From: Chimonanthus salicifolius
Lineage: Eukaryota > Streptophyta > Magnoliopsida > Laurales > Calycanthaceae
Reading direction: 5' to 3'
NCBI GenBank assembly: GCA_013350335.1
Contig: CM023540.1
Location: 4,464,001-4,528,000, forward strand
DNA: 64,000 nt
Part shown: in pieces, positions 31,761 to 44,971 of the stretch
Layout of the letters: each line of letters opens with the position of its first letter
How positions within the stretch are numbered: the first letter of the stretch is position 1
The notes under the pieces: generated by a model
Databases searched by the model: none
Told to the model about the DNA's origin: nothing
Seen by the model: only the letters and a program-made list of their open reading frames with translations
Translations under genes and position numbers: made by a program

Positions 31761-33481
31761 TGAGAGTTCTCTGGTGTTTAGAACTCGATTATCTCTAGAG
31801 GGGTGAATAAGAAAATCTCCAAATATGTGTTCTTTTTAAATTTTACTTGATTAACAATTTTAAAGTGTGGAATTAATCAATATTAATCAAGTGCTTGTGT
31901 GTGAAGAAGAGAATGCACAATTAAGCAAGATCACACAAAATGCTCTAACACCATGAACACAAGATTTATAGTGGTTCGGTTTAGACAAACCTAAATCCAC
32001 TGTTAAGACTTACCCAACCTTGGGCTATCTCCAAATTCATTAAGTGTGGAATTACACCCACACTAATAGAATAGGACTTCCACATATCCAATTGATTGGG
32101 AATTTCACCAAATTCCTATCCCTCTATTTTTTTTATAGTGGTTTAAGAGTAAATCACTCCTTAATCCACTTCATAAGATAAATGATTTAAAAAATAAATC
32201 AAACTAAGAAGCACTTGCCTTTGAAGCTTTGCAATGTGTTGATGTGCTTCTTGAATCTCTCCCAATGTGATGTCGGATAAAGGCGTTGATGCGCCGTGTA
32301 GAGCAATCACAATCCTTGAGAGGGTCTCTAGGAAATTGGAGGTCTAATATCTATCATAGAAGATGGTTCAATCATTCTCTTAATCTCAATCTAAACCAAT
32401 TGGATACTGGAATGATTTTGCAAATGATTTGCCAAGAGAGAATAAACCACATTTTTTGCCTTGGGTATTTGGGAGTTTAACTCTCGTAGATATAGATCAT
32501 ACATGCTCTTCAACGATTGATCTTTAAACTCTCCAAACAACACTGGTATTTATAGAGGCAAAAAGAATTTTCGAAACACACTTACCCACGATTGATCGGC
32601 ACTAGCGATCATCACCCGTGTTCGAAAGTGACTTCTACCTACTCGACCGTTGAGCATTAAATGCACAGTAACGGGACAAAAATGGTCACTCACGATTGAT
32701 CGCCACACGATTGATTGTGATTATTCTTTGGCGATAGATAATGGGTTGGTAATAGTATCGGCCTGATATTATCCTGTCTTAATAGTCTCATGTTAAGACA
32801 AACCTCATCTGAACCCAGGGCGATGGGTCATGGACCCAATGTCTCGGCCATGTCTCTAGCAATTGCTTGTGCGCCCTATTGATGGTGATGGATCCTCACG
32901 AAGGGTTGCCGCCTAACAATTGTATCATCCTGAGACCAAACTGTTTTTATAGGTCTTGTCCAACCAGAACTTTGTTGAGTTCAGCCGATTGATCATGTGC
33001 CCTATTGATCGACCTTGTCTCAGCGATAGATCACATTCACGATAGATCGTCCTGAGACTAGAGTTTGTTTAACAACATATTCAACTAGAACCTTCGATTT
33101 CTAGGACAATACATCGCTACACCACGAATGATTGTCCTATATCCATGCAATAGAGCGCTACACGATGTGTCGCCATGACAACAAATTCAATGGTTCGAGT
33201 ATTCAGTCCATTGGTTCTAATTTCGTGTCAAACACCAGGCTTGATTTATTAACTTGATATGATATCTAAGCCTAGGTAAGGTCATCCTAAGGTGTGGGTT
33301 CCACCTAAGGTCATCTATGACCAATTACCTTCTGTGATTGCCATACACGTGTTGATCCGTTGAGTCTTCAAACTTCAACCAACACTTGAGTCTTGATTCT
33401 TGAGTTTCTCTCTTCAAGGCAATGCTTCACCTAAGTCATGGAATTGACAGATAAGTGACTCAGCAAGACGGGGCACTAATA
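31761..33481 (-). mobile_element. Solo LTR of Sirevirus type, 1721 bp
   Basis: Minus strand starts TATTAGTGCCCCGTCTTGC (TG mutated to TA) and ends ...GAGAACTCTCA. Collinear with the Sirevirus LTR 52639-54343. Perfect duplication CACTT (31756-31760, 33482-33486). TATAAATACC promoter-like site near 32545 on the reverse strand. Confidence 0.88.
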
Positions 33482-33486
33482 CACTT

Positions 33487-33795
33487 CATCTCACAAGTTG
33501 AAATTACCAAGTATTAAAAACATAGGGAAAGCAAGTGATTTTTATCTACTGAGATCAAGTCTATGAAATTTAAATTTTATGTTCAAACTTGGTTGAATGT
33601 TACTTTATTAACTTTAAATCCACACGTGGTGAAGCCTAATGGTCATAACGACAATAAATCTTACACACTTTCAAGTTGATAAAAAAAAAATTATCCAAAT
33701 TCTACAATTTGAATCAAGGACTTCAATGATCTAAACTCTTAGTCTCACTCAAGAAATAAAGAGATGACTCTAATTTCACTAGGATAATTTTTTAT
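33487..33795 (-). repeat. LTR-like arm, left part
   Basis: Reverse complement of 57920-58110 (shared CTAGTGAAATTAGAG, TCTTGAG-GAGTGAGA). It continues at 56529 after the outer solo LTR is removed. Part of an inverted pair of related LTR-like sequences. Confidence 0.55.
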
Positions 33796-33808
33796 TGTAA
33801 TGACCCGA

Positions 33809-36800
33809 TGTCACGGCCCCAAACCCAGTTCATGACTAAACACAATTTTTTTTTTTTTTTTGAAGTCATTAGCATAAACATCAACTACCAATAGAAAGTT
33901 CTCATTCATCACCTCCAAAGTTCACTACAAAATGACATGATTATGGTACTTGAAGTACACAAGTTACAGTTAACACGATCCATAACATATTGGCAAAATA
34001 CAAAAGGAAAGGGCCGCATGAGTATTGATCCCTTACTCTCATCTGTGGGACTTTTGAAGCCCCAATTTCGTCGCTCCTCCTGCACCTGTGAGGAGTTAGT
34101 CCACAAACATAATAATATTGAAAGAAAGTGTACAAACAACCATACGAAAGCATAATCTAGAGGAATTAATGATATAGGCCAAACATCTTTAATACTTCAC
34201 TGACACTACATCTGGATGCTTCTATGATAACCTCTTCCACACCAAGTGTGAGTCTATTCTTCTCATCCACTCATGCATTGGAGTCCCACCACTACTTCAT
34301 CATTCATGGCCATTCCTAGTCCCTGTCGGTGACCCTCGCAGGGAGTCCACCTCAGCGACCCCCGTTTATCGGTCCCGCCACAATTTCCCAATTCGTGGCC
34401 ATTCCCAACCCCGACTAGTGACACGTGCATCTGAATTATCTTATCCTTTCCCACCTCAAGTTGACAACCTTCACCTCCCCTTATGAGAACACCCATAAGA
34501 CCCCTTTTCTTCTACATTTCCCTTCCATCCATTCCTAACAAGTACAAATGCATAATTTCAAGACCATACAGAATCACACCTTCTTAACTTAGTATTTGAT
34601 ACATTCCAAGAGAGGAAGTAATTTAATCACACAAGAATTAGAGCAACCTTCCTACATGGAGAGGATCCCTCACTTAGTTCAATGGAGGATTGTTGACTCC
34701 CACGGGGTAGCGATGGCTGGATTCAGTGCGATCAACAGCTGCTAAAAAACAATCATGCAAATAACCACATATCAACACTCAAGAATCCCAAAAGAAAGAC
34801 CAATTCTTGAATGAAGAGAAAAACCCCCAAATGTACAAACCCCTCTAAGTTCTCTATCTCCCCAATATCTAACCAGTAAAGAGACCATATTACCTTTCTA
34901 AAGATCCCCACCACCACTTCACCAATATTCCCAAAAATTTAAGCCCAACCCAAAGTCTTGAGCTTCTACCTCTTTCCAAAAGGGATTTTCTTCCATTAGG
35001 GCCAAGTACACCCCTTACAAACCTATACCTCAAGTATTACCCAAGAGAGAGGCCATTCCCCAACCAACTACCCATGTTGGAAGAATTTTTAGTTGAAAAA
35101 GGGGAAATCCCTTACCTCAAGATGAGTTTTTTAGATGGAAAAAAGGCTTGGGGACGTCTTTGGCCCAATACAATCACATGCACGAGCCAAAACTATTGTT
35201 AGGAGGAAGGAGGAGGGCTAGGAAGGTTGGCCAGAAAAAAGAGGAGTCGAATCTGGGTGCTTTGGATTAGTTGGAAATGAAATTTCCACTGATTCGGGGT
35301 TTAAATACCCAACTTAATCCCGCGCGAAGGTCGAATCGATGCTACTGTCGGTCGTATCGAAAACGTTCAGAATTGGCCCTCACTACTTATCGTCGGTAGC
35401 ACCGGTGGGATCCATTGATTGCACCGACAAAAACTCAGTGTTAGTGCCCCGGCTTGCCGAGTCATCTATTTATCAATTCTATGACTTATGTGAAATATTG
35501 CCTCGGAAGATTGAAGCAATGAAACAAGACTCAAGTGATGAAGATTGAATCAAGTACTCTGAAGATGGAAGAATATGCAGATTCATCATCACCAATTGTA
35601 TGGCAATCACAAAGGTAAATTGGCCATAAATGACTTTAGGAGGAACCCACACCCTTAGGAGGACCTTGCTTAGACTTAGGGATTATATCGGTAAAATTAA
35701 TCTAAGTCTAACGTGGTGCCTAGACATTCACAGAACCAAATAGGATAAACATTGGAAATCTCGTAAACTGTTAGGTCGATTCGTTGATTCCATCACCCAT
35801 CGGTGAAGACAGGACAGACCCATCGAGGTCATCGACACGTCGACCGGATTGATAGGGGTTCTGGACTGGAAGGACTATCACTCAGGACCACTCTCAGAAT
35901 CCAGCATATCGAGTACATCGACCGATCGGTGAGACATGACAGACCCATCATGGTCATCGATATGTCAACTAGAATTGGACAGTCTTTAGAAATAACAGAC
36001 TATATTTTCGGACTGCTCTCTGATAAACAGGTTCGACATGTCGGGGAACAAGACATATCGACCTGGGTCGAGTTGAGTTCTAGACTTAGAACTCTGGGGT
36101 ACTCTCTGACAGATACATCGAGGTCATCGACCCATCGAGAGTACTAGGACAGACCCATCGATGGATAGACATGTCGATCAGTATTTTCAAGGTTCTGGAT
36201 GAGCAGGCTTTCTACTTTTATGTTGCTCTCTGATAATCTGGACCAAACCATCGATAAGAATTGATATGTTAAACATAAATCATGTCGACCAATCGAGGAG
36301 TTTGACCCATCGGTAGTGACCGTTTTATATCCGTTGGAAGCCTAACGGTCATATTGCAACGACACTTTGCTTGTACCGACCCATCGACCAGACCGACCCA
36401 TCGGTGACCCAGAGTCTGGATTTTTGTGTTTGCCTATATATTCTCCAAACCTTGATGAGTTTGGTTGGACACTTGGAAAGAGCTTTGAATAGGAAAATCC
36501 AAAGGCATTCCCAGAGATCCCACCTCCTCTCCACGCACATCACATAGGTGAAACATTTGAAAATCCAATCTTCATAGATTGAGATTGAGATTGAGATGAG
36601 AGAGAGAGAAACCAAGCGTAGGATCAACTTGCAAATTCATATCCTAGCAATCTCCCATAGATTGTGATTGCACATACAAAGGCACATCATCGTCAGCAAA
36701 CGACATCAAATTAGGGAGAAATCTTCAATAAGCATATCATCTACAAGTGAGCTTACATAAGGCAAGTGCTTCTTAGATTTGATTTAATTTTTAAATCATC

Positions 36801-37544
36801 TTGTATAGTGGATTATAGAGGGTGTACTTTAGAACCACTATAAAAAATAGAGGGATAAGGACGTAGACTGGGGTAGGTTGAACCTTTCGAAATTCTAGGA
36901 GAGTTGGGTGAAATTCTCAACCAATTGATTAGGTGGAAGTCCTAATTTATTAGTGAGGGTGTAATTCCCCACATAATGAATTGGGATAGCTCAAGGTTGG
37001 GTGAGTCCATTAGTGGATGTAGGAGAGTTTACTCCGAACTATTATACATCTAGTGTTGTGGGTGTTTGCCTTTTATTGTTGTGATTGCTCTAAGTATTTG
37101 CACTCTCTCTTATCACACAACACTTGATTAATCTTGTTATTCCACTTCTTATTGTTTTGGTTAATCAAGAATTTTGAAAAGGTAATTAAAATCAAGATTT
37201 TGGACCATGTTCTAGCAACCCTCTAGGGACTTTTACTCAGTTTTCAAGGGTAACATTCTGCTACCTTTGGTTGTATCAACACTCAGTGCTAGTCGGACCG
37301 ATAAAAAATTGCTCTCATTTGGTCACACCGACAAAAAGTTGCTTTCTGTCGGTCCGACCCACTCCACCATTGGTCGCACCAACAACACACTTAGAGGATA
37401 ATCTGTAACTTTCCACTAGGATTTGATTGGCTTTAGGTTCTTGGGAACACGTGTCCCACAAGAGGGGTCCCCGAGGGGTCTCACCACATTTTATACTTGG
37501 AAATTAATCAATTTTAGGAAAAACAAAGGGGCTGGGCTGCTACA
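33809..37544 (-). mobile_element. Solo LTR (net ~1.89 kb) with nested solo LTR
   Basis: Minus strand starts TGTAGCAGCCCAGCCCC and ends ...GGGGCCGTGACA. Perfect duplication CCCGA (33804-33808, 37545-37549) within the outer LTR. Interrupted by 35439-37281. Confidence 0.85.
35439..37281 (+). mobile_element. Solo LTR of Sirevirus type, 1843 bp
   Basis: Starts TGTTAGTGCCCCGGCTTGCC and ends ...TTGTATCAACA, with perfect duplication CTCAG (35434-35438, 37282-37286). TATATA near 36434. Same family start as the 42312-54343 element. Confidence 0.9.
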
Positions 37545-39401
37545 CCCGACCTGTCGAATTATTGAGAATTTCCTTAGGAAATGCATGGAAGTGACACCTG
37601 GTATGCCAAGTGTGCCAAGTTGACTTTGAGATCATGTGATTAACAGTGGGTCTAACTTGTGGGACCCATTCGAGGTATCAAATTGTAATAGCCTGAATTT
37701 TTAATTCAATAATATATTGGCTATTATTTGATTTAATTGTGAAAAATTAAGAATTATAGATGGAGTGGATGTTAGATGGATCAAGGTTGGGGCAATGGCC
37801 CAAGTATGGTCCAATGGACCATGGGTAGGCTTGATTTTATTTAATTGGGTCAAAGTGGTCAAATTGGCTCAAATGCTCAATTGGGACCAAATTGGTCAAG
37901 ATGGATTGAGCATTAGGGTAAATGGGTAAGAAATGGATTTAATTGGGCATAGACCCAATTGTGATCAAAGGCATGCAGTCCACCTCATCAAGTGAGGTGG
38001 CAAGTGTAGGAGTGGAAATCCAAGTGCCATAGCCAAGTGGGACCCAACTCCACCTCATCAAGTGAGGTGACGTGTGGGCCAAGACACATGTGGGGTCGAC
38101 CACCATGGTTGACTTGGTCAACCATGGGTAAGTCAAAGATAAATTAAAGAAGATTAAATATAGTAGGTGGAATTAAATTATTTAATTGTAATGACTAAAG
38201 TTAGATATCAATTCAAATGATTGAGTTGGGAGTTGAGTTACATTAAATGGAGTGAGTCAAATGGGGAGTGAGTCACCTAAAAGACCAAAAGATGGAGTGA
38301 GTCAAGTGGGTGGTTTCATCTCATGGAAATCACTCCAACAAAACCGGTTGGGATAAGGGGTGGTATGCCATGTGGAGGGCATGCTTTCCCCTTGGCTAGA
38401 CCAAAAGCTTAGGTGGAGGGCATACATTGGCCAAAAGAGAGGTGGTGGTTTCATCTAATGGAAACCACCAAACCACCAAAGGAAACAACTAAGGCAAAAC
38501 CGTTGGACATGGGGGTGGTGTGTGCCATGTGGAGGGCATGCCCCCCCCTTGGCTAAGACAAGGAGCTTAAATGAAGGACATGCTAGACCATGCATTGGTC
38601 AAAAGAGAGGTGGTGGTTTTATCTCATGGAAACCACCAAACTACCCATGAAACCAAGCCAAAACCGTTGGGGAGGAGAGTGGTGTGTGCCATGTGGAGGG
38701 CATGCACCCTCTTGTTTGGTCAATGGGCTCATGGGGAAGACTCCACATTGATGAGGGTGGAGTCTAACCCAAGCAAACCCTAGACAAGATGGAATGGAGA
38801 CTTTGATCTCATTCATCTCATCTCACTCTCTCCCTCCCTCACTCAAGGCCGACCATCACTCTAAGAGAAAGAAGAAAAATACTTAAAGAAATTTGGATCT
38901 CATCTCCTCCTCTCCCTCTCAAGTTTGGCCGACCACTCATTGAACAAGAAAAGACTAAAGGATTTTCCATTATCTCCTCCTCTCCCTCTCTCAAACATTC
39001 ACCAAGGCCGAACCATCTTCTTGGGGGTTTTATCTTAGACCTAGTCCCTCTCAAGGCCAAAGATCAAGAAGGAAGGAAGAAGAGGCTAAGGAAGGAGAAA
39101 ATCGGAGGAGCAAGAAGAAGTGAAGGAAACCGGAGGAGTTGCGGAATCGGTAAGTATCACTTGACAAGATTTCATTAATTTGAAGGAGTTAAAGAAAACC
39201 ATGGAATCCCATTTTTGGATTGGAGAGTTGGCCAAAATATTATGGGCCATGGATTTAAAATCCATCCAAGAAATGAGATAGAAAATGGACAAACCCTAAT
39301 GGGTTAGATAGGCTATGTAAATGATGGAATATTGAGGACATTATGTATATATGGCTAAGGACCTCATGAACCATATAAGGATTATGATCATGGATCATGG
39401 G

Positions 39402-40550
39402 TTGGCCTTGCATGGCCGAATCCTAATTGTTATGGATATATGGAAAGGACCTCATGCATGTCTAAGATAAGGTATATGATCAAGATCATGGTTTGGCCCT
39501 TGCATAGCCAAACCCTAGATTTCTATGTATATGGATCATGAGAGCTAAAAAGGATTTGGATGAGGTTCGGCCGTGATGTATGGCCGAACCCCATCAAGGG
39601 ATATAATCATAAGTAAATGATTTTAAGAGAAGATGATGAACCATAGGGTTCGGCCATGGTGTATAGCCGAACCCCATGGAGTTATATTAATGATTTTAAT
39701 GAGTGTTAAACGATGAAAATTATAGATGTATGTTAAGGATTTTAAAGGGTTTTAAAGGAGGGAAATAAGGAAGGAATGTTAATCATTTTAAATGGTATCA
39801 AGTGTTGTAAATGGTGAAGAACCATGGACCACGGGTTCGGCCACGTTGTATGGCCAAACCCCATGGAGAGATATTGATGGACTTAGATGGGTTTGAACCA
39901 TGGAAATGATGGAAGACATGTTGATGGACTTTGGGTTGTAAAATGATGACCTAAGTGTATGATTAAACCCCGCCCCCCGCCCCCCCCCCCCCCCCCATGG
40001 AGGGACTTTGTTTATGGGTCTAAAATGTTGTAAATGATTTTAAAGGGAGGATGAAAATGTATGGCCGAACCCCATGACCCATTTTTATGGACATTATGGA
40101 TCTATGCATGCATGTTTAAATGAATGAACGATTAAGCCATGAAATGGAGGGATTTAGTCATGGATTTATGTCATGATTAATAAATCATTAATGGATCTAT
40201 GTTTATGGATCATTTGTGGATCCATGCATGTAATGTTTAGCTATAGATCTATGTTTTGGACCTAAGCTATGGGTGAATGAATTAGGTGACGAGCTATGGA
40301 AGGAAATAATGGCAAAGATGTCAAAATGGTTAAAATGAAAGACCATGGGTTCAGCCATGGTGTATGGCCGAACCCCATGGAGAATGTTTGTGGACTTAGG
40401 GTCTTTTAAATATTTAACTTGCATGTGTTTGGATTAATGAATCAAAAATAGCATGATCTTGGACCCACATTGGTTGGAATGATCAAGGATAAAAAAGAAG
40501 GACCCAAAATCGAGGGAGTGAGGTTCAGCCATGTTGTATGGCCGAACCCC
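39402..40550. repeat. Repeated hairpin motif GGTTCGGCC-N-GGCCGAACC
   Basis: At least five clear copies (near 39564, 39648, 39833, 40347, 40523) plus weaker ones (39402, 39490, 40061). Each has a 9-bp inverted arm around a ~9-nt loop such as ATGGTGTAT. The same module appears three times in the opposite-strand LTR (46830, 47090, 47310). Confidence 0.8.
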
Positions 40551-40881
40551 ACTAAGGTATTTTGTGGACTTAAGTATGGTTAGAAATTAAATGGAACATT
40601 GATTTAATTTATTGATATGTAATAAAGTTACGGGACCTCACAAGCGGTGTACGATCGGTGAGCGGTTTTCCGACGAAAATGCAAGGACACATTAGTTGGT
40701 CATTGGTAGGATTCCTGCCTTATTGAAAACCATGGAATATGTATATGTGAATGTTTTACTTGAATTATTTTGGTATCAAATGATAAGTCTTACGATGAGA
40801 TTTTAATACTATGATGTTATTATTATTACATAGCATGTTGCACTTGCATCTCATGTATGGCATGGGAAGGATGAAATGAAT

Positions 40882-41170
40882 CCGGAGTCCACGCTCCGTC
40901 GGGGAGACCGATAAACAAACGTGGAGATACCTTGATGTGGGTTTTCTATCAAGAGGGGTACTATGATTTAAGATGTAACCGGAGTCCACGCTTCGCTGGG
41001 GCGACCGATAAACAAACGTGGGGATGCCTTGATGTGCATTATCCATCAAGAGGGATACTATGTGATTGTTATACCTTGATGAGGGTTTTCCATGAAGAGG
41101 GATATTATATGATGTGATTGTAACCGGAGTCCACGCTCCGTCGGGGCGACAGATAAACAAATGTGGGGAT
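40882..41170. repeat. Three-copy block CCGGAGTCCACG...
   Basis: Copies begin at 40882, 40979 and 41124 with CCGGAGTCCACGCTCCG and continue GGGGCGACCGATAAACAAA. Between them, CCTTGATG...CATCAAGAGGG motifs recur. One copy exists at about 45771-45813 in the other LTR. Confidence 0.8.
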
Positions 41171-42311
41171 ATGTGATTGTAATATGGATGATGGGTGGGA
41201 CTCATGACATATGACACCCATGGCATGGCATTGACTTGCATGGTTCTGATATTACTTATATTTATGTGTTTGTTATAATAATCCATGTGTTGACCCTACT
41301 CGGAGTACCTACTAGGGCTCGTTGTCTAACGCCCTACTTCCACCTTAGATGATGACACAGGAAATGGACAAAGCGAAGGACGTGATCGGAGCCAAGCTTA
41401 GGAGCTTGGAGGAGCTAGTTTGATTTATTTAAGTTTTATTTATGGAAATGTAATTTGAGTAATTAGCTCGTTGGACTGTAATAACTTAGACTATTTGCTA
41501 TGGTTTGGACTTTACTTTTGGACATTCTAAGTTAAGGTATTTATCATTTAAGTGATGTACTTCCTTGCTATTTAATAATTGGTAGGATAGACTCCATTAT
41601 AATTCCACATTTAAGTTTACATTCCGCAAGCTTAACTTATTACGTGTGAACCGTTCTCGGGGACTTAGTTCCACGCACACGTATGGTTGACCAGTTAAGA
41701 GCCGGGCTTTGGAAGTTCGGACTTAACTCGGGTCGTGACGTCGCGCTCTCTTATCACTCCTTTTTTTTTTAAAAAAAATAATAATAATAGACTCTGATTT
41801 TCAGGGGAGTGAAAAGGCGCGAGGCGTTACATAAATGACCTTCAATTTGAGTGAGACTTGCTTTGTTGAATAGTTCAATCATAAAGTTTTCCGAAAAGTA
41901 TAAAAATGTCAAATTCCGAGTTCCGTAGCCTGAGTTATGGTCATTTTAATGATGAGATGCAATGCTGCCAAATGACAGCTCGAGGACTTGATAGTTCAAC
42001 CTAATTTATTTTAAGACCCAGGTTGCCATTCTTGAGAGCCCATTTCCCATTTCAGTTGGTTTCCTCTGAGAAAACACTTCTCCTCTCATTCTTGTCGTTC
42101 CCTTTCCTCATACATGCATTTGGAATAGATTAAAGGCATTCTGCAACTCTCTCTCACTCTCCTTGGATTTCCCCATTTTTAAGGTAATTCTCCTTCATTT
42201 TCTTTTACATTCCCTTTCTTTTGAGTTATAGGTGGGAAATGTTGAAGTAAGGGATGTTTGGGGATAATAATGAGAATTGATTCATGAGGATGGATTGTGG
42301 AAAAAGGATTT

Positions 42312-44008
42312 TATAAGTTCTCCCTTTGGTACTAGAACAAGATTGACCCGAGGAAAAAGGAAGGGGGTGGGGGGGGGTGGGGGAGGGGGTTGGTGTTGGT
42401 TGGGTTTGAATAGGACAATCCTTATTCGTTGGTCCTTTTTAAAATTCTTTAATTGATTAGTATTTATGCAGCGGATATTGCAATCAATTTTTTGTGTTAG
42501 CAACAATGATTATCAATTAACATGATACATTAGGTCTAACACTATTAGATCAATGACACACGATTTATAGTGGTACAGTTAGCTAACCTACATCCACTAT
42601 TAGGACTAGCTCAACCTTGAGCTATCACCAAATTCACTAAGTGGGTTCTTACATCCTAACAATTAGAGTAAGAATTTCACCTCACTCAATTGGTTGGAAA
42701 TTCCATCCAACACATGTACCAGATTACTACGCTTTAGATTTTTTAAGGTGGTTCTGGAGCCAACCCTCTTTAATCCACTTTCACAGAACAAAGGTTTTAA
42801 CAACAAAATTAAAACCAAGAAGCACTTGCCTTGTAGCCCTTTCTCGAAGATGTGTGCTTCTCAAAGATCCATCCAATGTGTGTCCGAGTTAATCCTAACG
42901 TTCTATCTTGTAGCCGTCGTTGAGCAATCACAATTTCAGGGTGAATAGGAGACATGCTTTTATCCTAGTTGGTATCGCATCTTATCTCCTCTCTTCCTCT
43001 CTCACAAACTTAATCAAAGATTGGTTGTATTTGATTCTCATATGTAGGCATAAGAGGGTTGATCATTCTTTAGAGTGTGTGAATTTTCTCAGTTCAAGGA
43101 AGATGATTAAGTGATCACACAACTCTCATATTTATAGAGGAGTCAATATAGTTTTTTAAATTGTTCAGCACTGATGGGTCGGTGTTCATAATTATTACTG
43201 TTCAACCACTCTACTGTTGCTCATTAAATGCACTCCCAACAGCATAATTAAATCCCGGTCGACAGGTCGGTGTCACCAATGGGTTGACAGTCATGGCACC
43301 GAGAGGTCGGTCCATACAAGGGTCTAGATTTGGGGCAACGCCAGGCAAACCGAGTTTCAAGTCCAGAAACTTGTCCTGCCTCGAACGAACTGTCGCCCTT
43401 TGCCGAGGAGTCGGTCTTGGTACTCTAGATCGGTCTTGAAATACCGAGATGTTTGTTTTCTCGAGGGTCCATCTAAGTTATAAGTTCTAGAACTAATAAG
43501 TTATCATCGACGAGTCATTGATAGCGAGGGGTCGTTAAGTTCATCACCGAGGGGTCGGTGCATACGAGACTCTCGATCAGAGGCATACCCAGAATGTCAG
43601 TTTAATGTTCCAGAACCTTTGTCAATCTGGTCGACCAGTCTTTGACTATGATGGGTTGATCCTATTTCCACCGAGGGGTCGGTGAGAACGACTGGTCAAG
43701 CTGACAGTAAACTTAATTCATATTTCCAAGTTCGCTTCCAATTCACTGTCAAGTTTCATCTCTAGGCTTTTTATGTTTTTATTATTTGTTCAACTAAGCC
43801 TAGGAATGGTCCTCCAAAGGTGTGGGTACCACCTAAAGTCATCTATGGCCAAATACCTATTTTGTGATTGCCAAAACGATAAGCTTTAATCTGGTGGAGC
43901 ATGATCTTCAATCTTGATTACCTTGAGTCTTCAAGCTTCTTAGTAAGTGCTTCTTCTCGAGTAATGGAATTGACAAACTTAGGGAGTCGGCAAACCAGTG
44001 TACTAACA
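42312..44008 (-). repeat. Sirevirus 3' LTR, 1697 bp
   Basis: Minus strand TGTTAGTACACTGGTTTGCC ... GGGAGAACTTATA (terminal CA mutated). Collinear with the 5' LTR. Includes G-rich tract 42364-42389 and CTATAAATATGAG (about 43128-43140, reverse). Confidence 0.88.
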
Positions 44009-44614
44009 ATCTCCCCCTTTGTCAATTTCATAACAAAACCTAGAAGCTAACCCAATTACAAACCCACCCTTATTACATTACATTTGAATACAAAAATATT
44101 ACATTGATTACATGTACATATTCAAATGGAAAAAAAGACTATGATCTTTGCATATTCTTGTTCACCTTACTTGATTTCATGTTTTCCTGTTCAAGCGTAT
44201 AAGCAAGCAATACTAGAAAATAATTAGAGAGGTTAGTCCAAACATAAATATGTATCCATGGACTAAATTAGATTTGTATTCATGCTCCCCCATATACCAT
44301 GATTTCCTAGAAACCAACACTACCCATAGCATATCAAGCTACGAGTGTTGAGAAGATTTTCTCCCCCAATCTTCTTGAGTTTGATTTCCTAAACTCCAAG
44401 CATAGACATTCCCATGTCCATTGGCTTCTCTCTATTTCTCCTCTATTCTCCAAGGGGTCCAAGTACTTAACGCTTCTTCCAATCTTACCAATTACTCCCC
44501 CACAATTGGCTTTGATGTCTAATAGCTTCTATTAATTTCTCCCCCATTTTGTCATAACATTGACAAAGGCAAGTAGGCAGACATTTGCAATACTCCCCCA
44601 TGGACTGCTCCCCC
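44009..44614 (-). promoter_or_regulatory. Multiple polypurine tracts before the 3' LTR
   Basis: GGGGGAG (minus strand) occurs seven times: 44017-44011, 44291-44285, 44367-44361, 44501-44495, 44545-44539, 44599-44593, 44614-44608. The first, AAAGGGGGAGAT next to the LTR, is the probable plus-strand primer. Repeated tracts upstream of the 3' LTR are a reported Sirevirus trait. Confidence 0.7.
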
Positions 44615-44740
44615 ATAAGATATGCTTCCCGTACCTCAGAGTGTATATATATATATATATATTTTTTTTTTTTTTGAAATATACATGAAATAATATGCAT
44701 GTACAAAAAATGAAATGTGCACATGTATGAGCATGAGGAG

Positions 44741-44971
44741 TTATGGCGATGCACACATGCCAATGGCCTTTCGTAGGGATAGAAATTGTGATGAATCCAA
44801 GGGTTTGGTCATGATATTTGCCAATTGGTTTTTCGTGCAGATGTGTACAAACTCGATAGTTTTTTCCTCCACCAATTCTCTTATGAAATGATGGCTTATG
44901 TCTATGTGCTTGGTCTTGGAATGTTGTACTGGATTTGAAATATTTATTGCGCTAGTGTTGTCATAGTACAA
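44741..44971 (-). pseudogene. Sirevirus RNase H, C-terminal part
   Basis: YYDNTSAINISNPVQHSKTK, HIDISHHFIRELVEEKTIEF and QLANIMTKPLDSSQF, ending in a stop. Separated from the rest of the domain by the 44972-48690 solo LTR. Confidence 0.88.

Larger units (their letters stand above)
37684..41831 (+). mobile_element. Very long solo LTR, 4148 bp, Ty3-like
   Basis: Starts TGTAATAGCCTGAATTTTT and ends GGCGCGAGGCGTTACA. Flanking CAAAT / TAAAT (one mismatch). Collinear with 44972-48690 on the other strand. Contains hairpin repeats and a three-copy block. No RT or gag. Confidence 0.85.

Noticed and set aside
40765..41286. 173-codon minus-strand ORF in the long solo LTR
   Set aside because: It arises from repeated blocks in the LTR; composition is repetitive and the other LTR copy does not preserve it.
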